Assembly (NCBI RefSeq): GCF_003121585.1
Contig: NZ_QEOO01000001.1
Span: 62,001 to 126,000 of the forward strand
DNA length: 64,000 nucleotides
Direction of reading: 5' to 3'
Origin: Nocardioides speluncae
GTDB taxonomy: Bacteria > Actinomycetota > Actinomycetes > Propionibacteriales > Nocardioidaceae
Part shown: piece by piece, positions 1 through 7,625 of the stretch
How positions within the stretch are numbered: position 1 is the stretch's first letter
Layout of the letters: every line of letters starts with the position of its first letter
Program-made: the position numbers and the translations under genes
The notes under the pieces: generated by a model
Seen by the model: only the letters and a program-made list of their open reading frames with translations
What the model was told of the DNA's origin: nothing
Databases searched by the model: none

Positions 1-357
1 CTTGCCCTTCTCGTTGGGCGTCTCGACGAGCTTGCGGTAGATGTCGTGCCGGTCATCGCCGTTGACCTCGATCTTCTCCGACATCGGGAAGGTGACGCCG
101 TACGTCGCCGAGCAGAACTCCGCGATCTCCTCCGAGGTGCCCGGCTCCTGTCCGCCGAACTGGTTGCACGGTACGCCGATGACGGTGAATCCCTGCTCGG
201 CGTACTTCTCGTGGAGCTCCTCCAGGGCGGTGTACTGAGGCGTCAGTCCGCACTTCGATGCGACGTTGACCAGCAGCGCTGCCTTGCCGCCGGTCAGGTC
301 GCCGAGGGTGCCGGGGGTGCCGTCGAGACGGGCGATCGGGGCGTCGAGAAGAGTCAT
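1..357 (-). CDS. Glutathione peroxidase (3' part missing at window edge)
   Basis: A thiol peroxidase of the glutathione peroxidase/BtuE family that reduces peroxides in the cytoplasm. The first 119 codons are present and the gene runs off the left edge. The peroxidatic site NVASKCG is visible with cysteine at about residue 36 (Cys type, not selenocysteine). It is followed by the family signatures GVPCNQFGGQEPG and, near the edge, a segment before the expected catalytic Trp, which lies outside the window. The ATG start gives the usual short N-terminus before the thioredoxin fold. Bacterial members often use thioredoxin rather than glutathione; the physiological reductant cannot be read from this sequence. 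It is transcribed divergently from the helicase gene at 730. Confidence 0.93.
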   Translation of the reverse strand, partial: MTLLDAPIARLDGTPGTLGDLTGGKAALLVNVASKCGLTPQYTALEELHEKYAEQGFTVIGVPCNQFGGQEPGTSEEIAEFCSATYGVTFPMSEKIEVNGDDRHDIYRKLVETPNEKGK

Positions 358-729
358 GCGCCGAGCCTACGCAACCGGTGAATACCGGCCTGTGCTCCGG
401 TCGGGACGCCCGATTGATGTCAATTGTTAATGACTGGCCGACCCTTGAACTCGACTCTTGGGCCACGAAAAGTAAAGTAGGTACTGCCGAGGCAGTGGCG
501 CGAGCCGAGGAGGAGACGTCGGTTTCGCGCCGCACTCGGCTCTCTGTGGCGGAACAGCTGATGGCGCCCCGGCCGGTTTGGTGGCGGGTCGGGAGACGCC
601 CCGCCCAGAGAGGGTCGCGAGCGGTGGGGCCAACTGTGGTGGGTGGCCCCACCGCCGCGATCCGCTAGTTCGGAACTTCCTGTCGGTGCCGGGCGTTAGC
701 GTCTCGTCCACCCCCTCCCCGGCCCGGAG
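358..729. other. Intergenic region between divergent genes
   Basis: 372 bp between the peroxidase start and the SNF2 helicase start. It must hold both promoters. No convincing coding sequence is seen. The only patterned bases are a GTTAATGAC half-site at 426-434, resembling half of the palindromes at 5329 and 13682, and a short CTGCC/GGCAG hairpin near 487-498. The half-site alone is not good evidence for an operator. Confidence 0.5.
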
Positions 730-3462
730 ATGCCCTTGTCGTTTGTCCCCGTCACTGGTCCCGCCACCTTCCGCTTCGGTGAGCCCGCGCGCGAGAGCGT
801 CGTCGAGTTCACCGACGAGCAGCGCTCGGTCAGCCTGCCGATCCGCGCCGCGCTGCCGGTTCTGACCAGGGCACACGCCAACGACGAGGCCCATCCCAGC
901 GTCGGCCTGCTGGCGGGCGCGTCGATGCTGGCGATGCGGCTGGTCGCGGCTGGCAGGTTCGAGCCGGACGAGTCGGGCGGGCAGTGGCGGATCGGCGAGC
1001 TCGACGCCGCGGACTCCGACCGCTTGCAGATGCTGGCCAGGGCTCGGGTGTACGACGGACTCGACGCTGCGACGGCCGAAGGGATCATCCGCAAGGTGCT
1101 GGACGCCGTCGCCGACGCGATGCCGCGGCGGCCACCGAGCACCCGCTCGACGGTGACCAACCCGCCGGCCGGCAGCTTCCAGGACCGGCTCCGGCGGCGG
1201 CTCGCCGAACACGCGCCGCGCGCGGCCGACAGGGATCTGCCACAGCTGGTGACCGTCTCGTTCCGGGTCGAGGCCGACGAGGAGGAGCTGCACGGCGGCC
1301 GCGTGCGCGTCGTACTCCAGGTGCACGAGCAGGCCAACCACACCCACGTGTGCGACGCGGCGGTGCTGTGGACCGAGGGCCCGGAGGCGCACGGCTTCGG
1401 CGAGCGCGCCCGCACCCACGCCAGCATCGCGCTGCGGCACGCCGCCGATGCCTGGCCGGTGCTCGACCGGCTGTTGGAGCTGCGCGTCCCCGACCAGATC
1501 ACGCTGGACACCGACGAGCTGGTCGGTCTGCTCGACCACGGCGTGGCCGCACTCCAGGAGCGTGGCTTCGACGTGCTCTGGCCGCGCTCCCTCGGCCGCG
1601 ACCTGACCACCCGCGCCGAGCTCAAGCCGAAGGGCGCCGGCACCCGCGAGGAGCCGCTGGTCAAGGGGCTGTTCGGGCCGGACGCGATGTTCACCTTCAG
1701 CTGGCAGGTCGCGCTGCACGGCGACCCGCTCACCGAGGCCGAGATGGACCAGCTCGCGTCGGCGACCACCCCGATCATCAAGCTCCGCGACAACTGGACC
1801 GTGGTCGACGGCAAGGTCGCCAAGGCCGCGAAGAAGCGGCTGATCCGCACCGTCCGTCCGACCCAGGCACTGGCGGCCACGCTGACCGGCGTGGTCGCGG
1901 TCGAGGACACCGACGAACCGGTCATCGTCGGCGCCACCCTCGAGAAGATCCGCGAGCAGCTCCGCACCGCCGCCACCCGGGAACCGGTCCCGACGCCGTC
2001 CGGGCTGAAGGCCGAGCTGCGCGAGTACCAGCGGCACGGCCTGACCTGGCTCGCCGACATGACCTCGCTCGGACTGGGTGCCTGCCTCGCCGATGACATG
2101 GGCCTCGGCAAGACGATCACGCTGATCGCGCTCCACCTGCACCGGCTGGAGGCCTCGACAGGCTCGACCGACGACGGGCGGCGGCCGACGCTTGTGGTCT
2201 GCCCGGCGAGCCTGCTCGGCAACTGGGAGGCCGAGATCCGGCGGTTCGCGCCCGGGGTTCCGGTACGACGCTTCCACGGCTCGGCGCGGAGCCTGGACGG
2301 GGTCCACGGCGCCGACCTGCTCGGCGATGGCGGCGGGTTCGTGCTGACGACGTACGGGACGATGCGGCGCGACCACGCCGCGCTCGCGGAGGTGCCGTGG
2401 GATCTGGTGGTGGCCGACGAGGCGCAGCACATCAAGAACCCGCAGTCCTCGACCGCCAAGGCGCTGCGGGCGATCCCCAGCACGGGACGGGTGGCGCTGA
2501 CCGGCACCCCGGTCGAGAACAACCTGACCGAGCTGTGGGCGATCCTCGACTGGGCGATCCCCGGCCTGCTCGGCAGCCGTAACGCCTTCCGCAAGGTCTG
2601 GGCGGCGCCGATCGAGGCCGGCGTCGACTCGAAGGTGACCGCTCGTTTCGCCGACCTGATCAGCCCGTTCCTGCTCCGCCGCCGCAAGTCCGACCCGGGC
2701 ATCGCGCCGGAGCTGCCGCCGAAGACCGAGACCGACCACCTGGTGGGGCTGACTCGCGAGCAGGTGGTGCTCTACGAGGCGCTGGTGCGGGACTCGATGG
2801 CGCGGATCGAGCGTGCGGACGAAGATGTGCGCCGCGGGCTGGTGCTGAAGCTGCTGACCGGGCTGAAGCAGATCTGCAACCACCCGGCGCACTACCTCAA
2901 GCAGGCCAACCCGCGGCTGTCCGGTCGGTCGGAGAAGTTCGACCTGATCGACGAGCTGCTCGGCACCATCCTGGCCGAGGACGGCGCGGTGTTGCTGTTC
3001 ACCCAGTACGTCGCGATGGCCAGGCTGCTGGAGGCGCACCTCGCGCGCGCCGGCGTACCCCACCAGTTCCTGCACGGCGGGACGCCCGTGCGCGAGCGCG
3101 AGGAGCTGGTCCGGCGCTTCCAGGACGGCGCCACGCCGGTCTTCCTGCTGTCGCTCAAGGCCGGCGGCACCGGCCTCAACCTGACCCGCGCCGACCACGT
3201 CATCCACGTCGACCGCTGGTGGAACCCGGCCGTGGAGGACCAGGCGACCGACCGGGCTTACCGGATCGGCCAGACCAAGCCGGTCCAGGTCCACCGGGTG
3301 GTGGCCGAGGGCACGATCGAGCAGCGGGTCGCCGAGCTGCTGACCCGCAAGCGGGCGCTGGCGGAGTCGGTGCTCGGCTCCGGCGAGGCGGCGCTCACCG
3401 AGCTCAGCAACGACGAGCTGCGCGACCTGGTGACCCTGCGCCGCGGTGAGGAGCGGCGATGA
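730..3462 (+). CDS. SNF2-family DEAD/DEAH-box helicase
   Basis: 910-residue ATP-dependent DNA translocase of the bacterial SNF2 (RapA/HepA-like) superfamily 2 group. An N-terminal region of roughly 400 residues matches the size of the SNF2-associated domain of actinobacterial members. Walker A is DDMGLGKT near residue 454. The Walker B box is DEAQH near 563, followed by the LTGTPVENN motif. The C-terminal helicase lobe contains SLKAGGTGLNLT, DRWWNPAVEDQATDRAYRIGQ and the usual TIEQRVAELL tail. It overlaps the next gene, a SWIM-domain protein, by 4 nt, a pairing common in actinobacteria that suggests a nucleic-acid remodelling pair. The specific role (transcription recycling or repair) is not evident from sequence. 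The ATG at 730 has a purine-rich stretch almost touching it, so the start is moderately certain. Confidence 0.95.
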   Translation: MPLSFVPVTGPATFRFGEPARESVVEFTDEQRSVSLPIRAALPVLTRAHANDEAHPSVGLLAGASMLAMRLVAAGRFEPDESGGQWRIGELDAADSDRLQMLARARVYDGLDAATAEGIIRKVLDAVADAMPRRPPSTRSTVTNPPAGSFQDRLRRRLAEHAPRAADRDLPQLVTVSFRVEADEEELHGGRVRVVLQVHEQANHTHVCDAAVLWTEGPEAHGFGERARTHASIALRHAADAWPVLDRLLELRVPDQITLDTDELVGLLDHGVAALQERGFDVLWPRSLGRDLTTRAELKPKGAGTREEPLVKGLFGPDAMFTFSWQVALHGDPLTEAEMDQLASATTPIIKLRDNWTVVDGKVAKAAKKRLIRTVRPTQALAATLTGVVAVEDTDEPVIVGATLEKIREQLRTAATREPVPTPSGLKAELREYQRHGLTWLADMTSLGLGACLADDMGLGKTITLIALHLHRLEASTGSTDDGRRPTLVVCPASLLGNWEAEIRRFAPGVPVRRFHGSARSLDGVHGADLLGDGGGFVLTTYGTMRRDHAALAEVPWDLVVADEAQHIKNPQSSTAKALRAIPSTGRVALTGTPVENNLTELWAILDWAIPGLLGSRNAFRKVWAAPIEAGVDSKVTARFADLISPFLLRRRKSDPGIAPELPPKTETDHLVGLTREQVVLYEALVRDSMARIERADEDVRRGLVLKLLTGLKQICNHPAHYLKQANPRLSGRSEKFDLIDELLGTILAEDGAVLLFTQYVAMARLLEAHLARAGVPHQFLHGGTPVREREELVRRFQDGATPVFLLSLKAGGTGLNLTRADHVIHVDRWWNPAVEDQATDRAYRIGQTKPVQVHRVVAEGTIEQRVAELLTRKRALAESVLGSGEAALTELSNDELRDLVTLRRGEERR

Positions 3463-4133
3463 GTGCCGCGGTGACCTACCCGCGGTTCGCCCCGCGGCGG
3501 TCAGGCGCGCGGGCCGCGTCGTGGTGGGCCAAGGCGTGGGTGCGCTCGGTCGAGGAGTCGGCGTTCGCCGAGGCGGACCTACGCCAGGCCCGCGCGCTCG
3601 CGCGCGCCGGAGCGGTCGGTGGGCTGACCCTCGACGCCGGCTCGGCGGTGGCCGCGGTCGCCGAGGGCGACGACGCGTGGACGGTCTCGCTCACGCTGCC
3701 CGTTCTGGAGCCGGGCGCCCGGCGCGCGTTGGTCGAGGTGGTGGCCGCGGCGGCCGGGCGGGTCGCCGCGCTGCTCTCCGGCCAGCTCCCGCACGAGCTG
3801 GTCGAGGACCTCGAGGAGTCAGGCGTCGAGCTGCTTCCGTACGGCGCGGAGCTGGAGACCAGCTGCAGCTGCGACGCCTGGATGCAGCCGTGTCCGCATG
3901 CCCTGGCGGCGTCGTACCAGGTCGGCTGGCTGCTCGACGGCGACCCGTTGGTGCTGCTGTTGCTGCGCGGGCTCTCCCGCGAGCAGCTGCTGGCGGACCT
4001 GCACGACCTCGACCAGCAGCCGGCGCAGCCGGGGGACGACGACCTGGAGGTCGGCGTCGAGGCGGCGCTCAGTGCTCAGGCGATGCTGGAGGACTCTGCG
4101 GTGGGCCCTCGCCCGGCCATGCCTTCAACATGA
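3459..4133 (+). CDS. SWIM zinc finger protein
   Basis: 224 residues. A SWIM zinc-binding motif of CxC...CxH type is seen as SCSCDAWMQPCPHA near residues 135-149, in the pattern used for DNA or protein binding. The N-terminal 120 residues are Ala/Arg-rich and include KAWVRSVEE, typical of proteins encoded next to SNF2 helicases. Its ATG overlaps the helicase stop by 4 nt (ATGA), so the two are almost certainly translationally coupled and act together. The 3' end overlaps by 65 nt the end of the convergent gene on the minus strand. The call rests on the zinc motif and context; biochemical function is unknown. Confidence 0.88.
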   Translation: MSAAVTYPRFAPRRSGARAASWWAKAWVRSVEESAFAEADLRQARALARAGAVGGLTLDAGSAVAAVAEGDDAWTVSLTLPVLEPGARRALVEVVAAAAGRVAALLSGQLPHELVEDLEESGVELLPYGAELETSCSCDAWMQPCPHALAASYQVGWLLDGDPLVLLLLRGLSREQLLADLHDLDQQPAQPGDDDLEVGVEAALSAQAMLEDSAVGPRPAMPST

Positions 4134-4722
4134 TCGCCGCGATGTCGATGGTCCGAAGTGCGCGGACGGCCGGCTTGTCGAGCTCGCGGGAGATGTACTT
4201 CGAGATGAACCGGCGCAGCTCGCTGTCGATGTCGGCGACCTTGCGCATCAGCTCGGCGCGGACGGAGTCGCCCTTGACCACGACGTTGAGGTCGCGGCTG
4301 CGGGGCGGGGTCACGTCGATGTAGATCGTGAGTGGGTTCCGGGCGTGCGCGGTGATCGTCAGCGGCACCATCACATCCGCGTCGAAGCGGTGGGTGTCCA
4401 CGAGCAGGTCGAGGGTGAAGGCGAGCGCGACCGGGAGGTTCACCTGGAAGCTGACGGGCTGCTCGGACACCTGGGTGGTGAGCGGCTCGCCGATCTGCCC
4501 CTTCGCGGACACGCGTGCGATCCGCCCCGGACCGACACCCATCGGCCCGAACTCGATCGGCTCCGCGGCCAGGCCGTGGATCGCGCCGAGGATCCGCTCC
4601 GGCGTCACCGCCTCCCGGAAGAACGCGACGCCGAACTCCTCGTAGCTGATCTCGTCATTGCTGACTTCTTCGGCCGGGGGCTCGTCCTGTTGTTCAGGCT
4701 CCTGGCTGGTCAACTCGGTCAT
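4069..4722 (-). CDS. Conserved hypothetical protein in TetR operon
   Basis: 217 residues, family not recognised. No signal peptide or membrane segment is seen. The N-terminus is Glu/Pro-rich, followed by a mixed alpha/beta region and a long basic helix (VRAELMRKVADIDSELRRFISKYISRELDK). The start chosen is the ATG at 4722, preceded by a strong GGAAGGAAGG ribosome site; longer in-frame starts lack one. Its 5' end overlaps the 3' end of the TetR gene by 29 nt, so both are probably one transcript controlled from the palindrome at 5329. The 3' end overlaps the convergent SWIM gene by 65 nt. A lipid- or acyl-binding role would fit the regulator's likely regulon, but that is speculation. Confidence 0.8.
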   Translation of the reverse strand: MTELTSQEPEQQDEPPAEEVSNDEISYEEFGVAFFREAVTPERILGAIHGLAAEPIEFGPMGVGPGRIARVSAKGQIGEPLTTQVSEQPVSFQVNLPVALAFTLDLLVDTHRFDADVMVPLTITAHARNPLTIYIDVTPPRSRDLNVVVKGDSVRAELMRKVADIDSELRRFISKYISRELDKPAVRALRTIDIAAIMLKAWPGEGPPQSPPASPEH

Positions 4723-5320
4723 CGCCCTTCCTTCCCTCACTGACGGCCCTTCCCTCGCTAGCCGTCCCCACTCCCAGTGAGGCAACGGCCATGTCCCGCA
4801 GCAGGTCACGCATCTGCTCGTCGGGCAGCAGCGCGCTGTGCGGTGTCGAGTTGATCAGGCCGAAGGCCGCGTGCGCCATAGCCCGCGCCCGATCGAGATG
4901 CAGGTCACCATGGATCCGTCGCAGCTGGGTGGCCCACAGGTCGACGTACTCCCGCTGCAGGCTGCGCACCCGCTCGCGGGCCTCGGCAGGCAGCGACTCC
5001 CAGTCGCGGTCCTGGACCACGATCAGTGGCCGATGCTCCAGCGCGAACTCGATGTGCCACTCGACCAGCGCCACAACCGCGGCCGTCGGCTCCTCCTGTG
5101 CCCGCGCGGTCCGGGTCCGCTCGGTGCCGACCCGGAGCAGCTCCTCGCTGATGCTCACCAGCATCTCGGCGAGCATCGCGTCCTTGGACGGGAAGTGCTT
5201 GTACAGCGCCGGCCCGCTGATCCCACAGGCCGCGCCGAGGTCGGCCACGGACACGCCGTGGAAGCCGCGGGCAGCGAACAGGTCCGCGGCAGTGGCCAGG
5301 ATCTGGTCGCGCCGGGTCAT
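4694..5320 (-). CDS. TetR/AcrR family transcriptional regulator
   Basis: 208 residues. The N-terminal TetR helix-turn-helix is clear: TRRDQILATAADLFAARGFHGVSVADLGAACGISGPALYKHFPSK in residues 2-46, with the recognition helix around GISGPALYKHF. The C-terminal ligand domain resembles regulators of acyl-CoA and branched-chain amino-acid catabolism (WxIEFALEHRPL... LWATQLRRIHGDL). Immediately upstream lies a 16-bp palindrome at 5329-5344 that recurs at the start of the leucine-degradation operon at 13682, so the protein probably represses itself and that operon in response to an acyl-CoA. That regulon is inferred from the shared site. The downstream unknown gene overlaps it. Confidence 0.93.
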   Translation of the reverse strand: MTRRDQILATAADLFAARGFHGVSVADLGAACGISGPALYKHFPSKDAMLAEMLVSISEELLRVGTERTRTARAQEEPTAAVVALVEWHIEFALEHRPLIVVQDRDWESLPAEARERVRSLQREYVDLWATQLRRIHGDLHLDRARAMAHAAFGLINSTPHSALLPDEQMRDLLRDMAVASLGVGTASEGRAVSEGRKGDDRVDQPGA

Positions 5321-5328
5321 TCGCCTAG

Positions 5329-5344
5329 GTTAATGGTCGTTAAC
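5329..5344. promoter_or_regulatory. Probable TetR autoregulatory operator
   Basis: Inverted repeat GTTAA-TGGTCG-TTAAC, 9 bp upstream of the TetR start codon and within the 33-bp gap after the metallo-hydrolase stop. The outer bases match the site at 13682-13697 (GTTAATGACCGTTAAC), and the two sites are near-identical when one is read in reverse. Palindromic form, size and position fit a TetR-dimer operator. Confidence 0.75.
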
Positions 5345-5353
5345 GAGCGACCT

Positions 5354-6268
5354 CTACGCCCAGGGGTTCTCACGCTCCCAGACGGTGGGCAGGTGCAGGG
5401 GTACGCCGTCGGCGGCGGCGAGCTGGCCGAGCACCGTCATCGTGACGTCGAGGTCGTCGCCGACGTACGGCAGTGCGCGGAGCGGCTGGTCGAGCGGCCG
5501 GAAGAAGTCGTCCCAGTGGATCAGCACCACCCGGCGGGCGCCGACCGCGCGCACGGTGTGCTCCCAGTAGTCGCGTAGGTAGTCCTCCGGCTGGACGCCG
5601 AGCTGGCCGACCCCGAGGTAGACGACGTCGGCCCGCTGGTCGGCGAGAGCGCCGGGGACGAAGCCGGCGCTGCCCTGGACCAGCAACGAGGCGCCGCTGC
5701 GATGACGGAGCAGGATCGACCAGGCCTCCCCGCACTTGTAGTCCTTGGCCTTCGCGGGCGGGACGATCGGCTCGTCGATGGTGCCCGGGAACCGGTCGGG
5801 TGGGCAGTGCTCGGACTCGATCATCGTGATCGTCCAGGCGCCGTACTCCCGCGGCTTGCCGGGCGTGGCCACCACGATCCGTTCCGCTGGCAGCCCGTGT
5901 CCACGGCCGATGTTGGCGGCCGACTCGCCGCCGACCAGGGTGGCACCGGTGACCTCGGCGACGACCGCGGAGTCCAGGGCGTGGTCGAAGTGGGTGTGGA
6001 CCGGGAGTACGGCGTCCAGCTTGGTCGTCCCGGCCCGGGTCAGGCACTCGTCGATCGGAGTGAGGTCGGGCGCGAGCCGGCCGAGCAGCACCTGCCGGAG
6101 TCCCGGCCGGGTGAAGAAGCCGTCGGTCAGCACCGCGGACTCACCGTCGTCGATGAGCAGGGTCGCGACGCCGAGGAAGGTCACCGAAGGTCGATGGTCG
6201 TCCGCGGGCGGCACGTCGAAGCGGTCGGCGTACTGGCCGATGTCCGGTCGCCCCAGCTTCAGTCGCAT
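5354..6268 (-). CDS. MBL-fold metal-dependent hydrolase
   Basis: 304 residues, a metallo-beta-lactamase-fold protein of the UlaG/RomA-like type. The metal-binding HTHFDHA motif is present near residue 94, preceded by VTFLGVATLLIDDGESAVLTDGFF, the typical first strands of this group. Later signals include a second His region (MIESEH) and IHWDDFF near the C-terminus. No signal peptide is seen. The start at 6268 has a CAGGAGCG ribosome site; extending upstream would translate the palindromic element at 6309-6472, which looks artefactual. It lies downstream of a VOC-domain gene on the same strand, separated by that element. Substrate unknown. Confidence 0.9.
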   Translation of the reverse strand: MRLKLGRPDIGQYADRFDVPPADDHRPSVTFLGVATLLIDDGESAVLTDGFFTRPGLRQVLLGRLAPDLTPIDECLTRAGTTKLDAVLPVHTHFDHALDSAVVAEVTGATLVGGESAANIGRGHGLPAERIVVATPGKPREYGAWTITMIESEHCPPDRFPGTIDEPIVPPAKAKDYKCGEAWSILLRHRSGASLLVQGSAGFVPGALADQRADVVYLGVGQLGVQPEDYLRDYWEHTVRAVGARRVVLIHWDDFFRPLDQPLRALPYVGDDLDVTMTVLGQLAAADGVPLHLPTVWERENPWA

Positions 6269-6308
6269 GGCTGGACGCTCCTGACTTGAGCCCTCATGGT
6301 TGGGGACT

Positions 6309-6472
6309 CTAGTGGGCATCTCCGGAAGTTCGTCGGGGTATGAGCGGCCAGGGCACGCACATCGCTGCGTTGTCGTCGGTCGACGGGCCACCGGCCCGCC
6401 TCCCTCCGAGCCTTGCGCTGCACGCACCCTGACCACTCATACCCTCGACGAACGTCCGGAGATGCCCACTAG
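6309..6472. repeat. Long palindromic element, copy 1
   Basis: A 164-bp imperfect inverted repeat. The outer arms CTAGTGGGCATCTCCGG (6309-6325) and its exact reverse complement (6456-6472) enclose a second paired segment (TTCGTCGGGGTATGAG versus CTCATACCCTCGACGAA). The centre contains GCGTTGTCGTCGGTCGAC and a CGGGCC-ACC-GGCCCG hairpin. The same core occurs at 27423-27582 and 56003-56167. It starts 6 bp 3' of the VOC gene stop and precedes the metallo-hydrolase, both on the minus strand. Open reading frames across it are arginine-rich artefacts. Confidence 0.92.
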
Positions 6473-6477
6473 TGCGT

Positions 6478-7152
6478 TCAGGCCTCCGGAAACGCGCAGA
6501 ACTCGTTGCCCTCGGGGTCCGCCAGGACGGTCCAGGGGGTCTGCTCGGTGGGCTCCGCGAGGATCGTGGTGCCGGCGGCCACGATCGCGGGCAGATCGGC
6601 GGTGGTGACGTCGATGTGCACGCGGTTCTTGACCGTCTTCGGCTCGGGTACGTGCGCGAAAGTGATCGAGTCGAACGGCGCGCCCGGGATCTCCTCGAGG
6701 TAGGAGTGACCCTGCTCCTCGTCGTGCCCGAGCCGGCCCCCGATCAGGTCCGCCCACCAGCCGGCGACCGCCGCCGGGTCCGCACAGTCTTGGCCCAGCT
6801 CGTAGAGCCGTAGCTCCGGCGGCTGCTCGCGCACGAACACGCAGAACTCGCCACCCTCCGGGTCGGCCATCGTGGTCCACCGGAACGACTCGCCGTCGAT
6901 CACCGTGGCGCCGAGCGCGACCACCTCCTCGACACTCGCGGCATGGATGTCGAGGTGCAGTCGGTGCTTGACGGTCTTCGGCTCCGGCACCCGGTTGACC
7001 CACACCGTGTGTTGTGGGGTCGGCCCGGTCAAGTGGGCGTCACCGTCGTCGTGGAGGTGCAGCTCCAGCCGGAGCGCGTCCGCCCAGAACCGCCCGAGCC
7101 GCGCCGGCTCGGCCGCGTCGATGCAGAGGTCCTTGTACGCCGCGAGTGCCAT
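6478..7152 (-). CDS. Tandem VOC (glyoxalase-like) domain protein
   Basis: 224 residues made of two homologous VOC/glyoxalase-like domains. Each has the pattern CIDA.EPARLGRFWADAL / CADPAAVAGWWADLIGG at its start and MADPEGGEFCVF / LADPEGNEFCAF at its end, with the shared block VPEPKTVK(H/N)R(L/V)H(L/I)D. Such proteins often bind metal and aromatic or toxic small molecules, giving isomerase, dioxygenase or resistance functions. The start is at 7152, because the longer frame reaches into promoter DNA. The divergent neighbour is a small secreted peptide gene. Specific substrate unknown. Confidence 0.9.
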   Translation of the reverse strand: MALAAYKDLCIDAAEPARLGRFWADALRLELHLHDDGDAHLTGPTPQHTVWVNRVPEPKTVKHRLHLDIHAASVEEVVALGATVIDGESFRWTTMADPEGGEFCVFVREQPPELRLYELGQDCADPAAVAGWWADLIGGRLGHDEEQGHSYLEEIPGAPFDSITFAHVPEPKTVKNRVHIDVTTADLPAIVAAGTTILAEPTEQTPWTVLADPEGNEFCAFPEA

Positions 7153-7362
7153 GGCGGCCAACGTACTCGGCACCACCGACAATCCCTGGAAAGTAAATTC
7201 TTTCGTCCGTGGGTCGCGAATGCGAACCATGATCGGCTTGGCCTTCGTCTAGACGGAGTAAGCGCACAACAAGTGGAGATCGGCAGCATCTCCTGCGGCG
7301 GCTGGTCAACAGGCCGCAATCACATGGGGGCTCGAGACGAGCCGGATCGAGAGGGGACAAAC

Positions 7363-7518
7363 ATGCGCCACGCTGCGCGAACGCTGGTCGTGCTGGCCGC
7401 ACTTTCCTGGACCGCTGCGGTGCCCGGAGCCGCCCACGCCGGCGAGGAACCGCCCCCGCCGCCGCCCTCGGAGTCGTGCCCGATCTGGGTTCCGGACGGC
7501 GGCAACAGCATCTGCTGA
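7363..7518 (+). CDS. Small secreted peptide with C-terminal Cys loop
   Basis: 51 codons. A signal peptide (MRHAARTLVVLAALSW...) is followed by a likely AHA cleavage site, leaving a ~25-residue mature peptide with a six-proline run and the C-terminal 13-residue segment CPIWVPDGGNSIC, which could close as a disulfide loop. A good ribosome site (GAGAGGGGAC) lies 5 nt before the ATG. The 5' leader holds two short hairpins (GGAGAT/ATCTCC and GGCTCG/CGAGCC). It ends 107 bp before a SARP/NB-ARC/TPR regulator on the same strand. No known family is recognised. A signalling or cell-surface role is conjecture; it could also be an unrelated exported peptide. Confidence 0.72.
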   Translation: MRHAARTLVVLAALSWTAAVPGAAHAGEEPPPPPPSESCPIWVPDGGNSIC

Positions 7519-7625
7519 GCGGCACCCGGCGCGCATGGCCGCTGCAGTCGGCCGTGCGCGCCGCACGGGGCGGAGTTAGGCTCCCGGCGTTATCGGTGAC
7601 GCGGGTGGTCGAGAGGGGGGCGCAC

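Noticed and set aside
426..434. GTTAATGAC half-site near the helicase promoter as a third TetR operator
   Set aside because: Only one half of the palindrome is present, so it is not credible as an operator.
427..3294. Long minus-strand open frame (955 codons)
   Set aside because: Antisense to the SNF2 helicase, whose motifs are unmistakable. The frame is an artefact of high GC with no family signal.
6300..6608. Open frames across the palindromic element at 6309-6472 that look like small hypothetical proteins
   Set aside because: They translate the repeat itself and similar frames appear in the other element copies; no ribosome site or conservation beyond the repeat.
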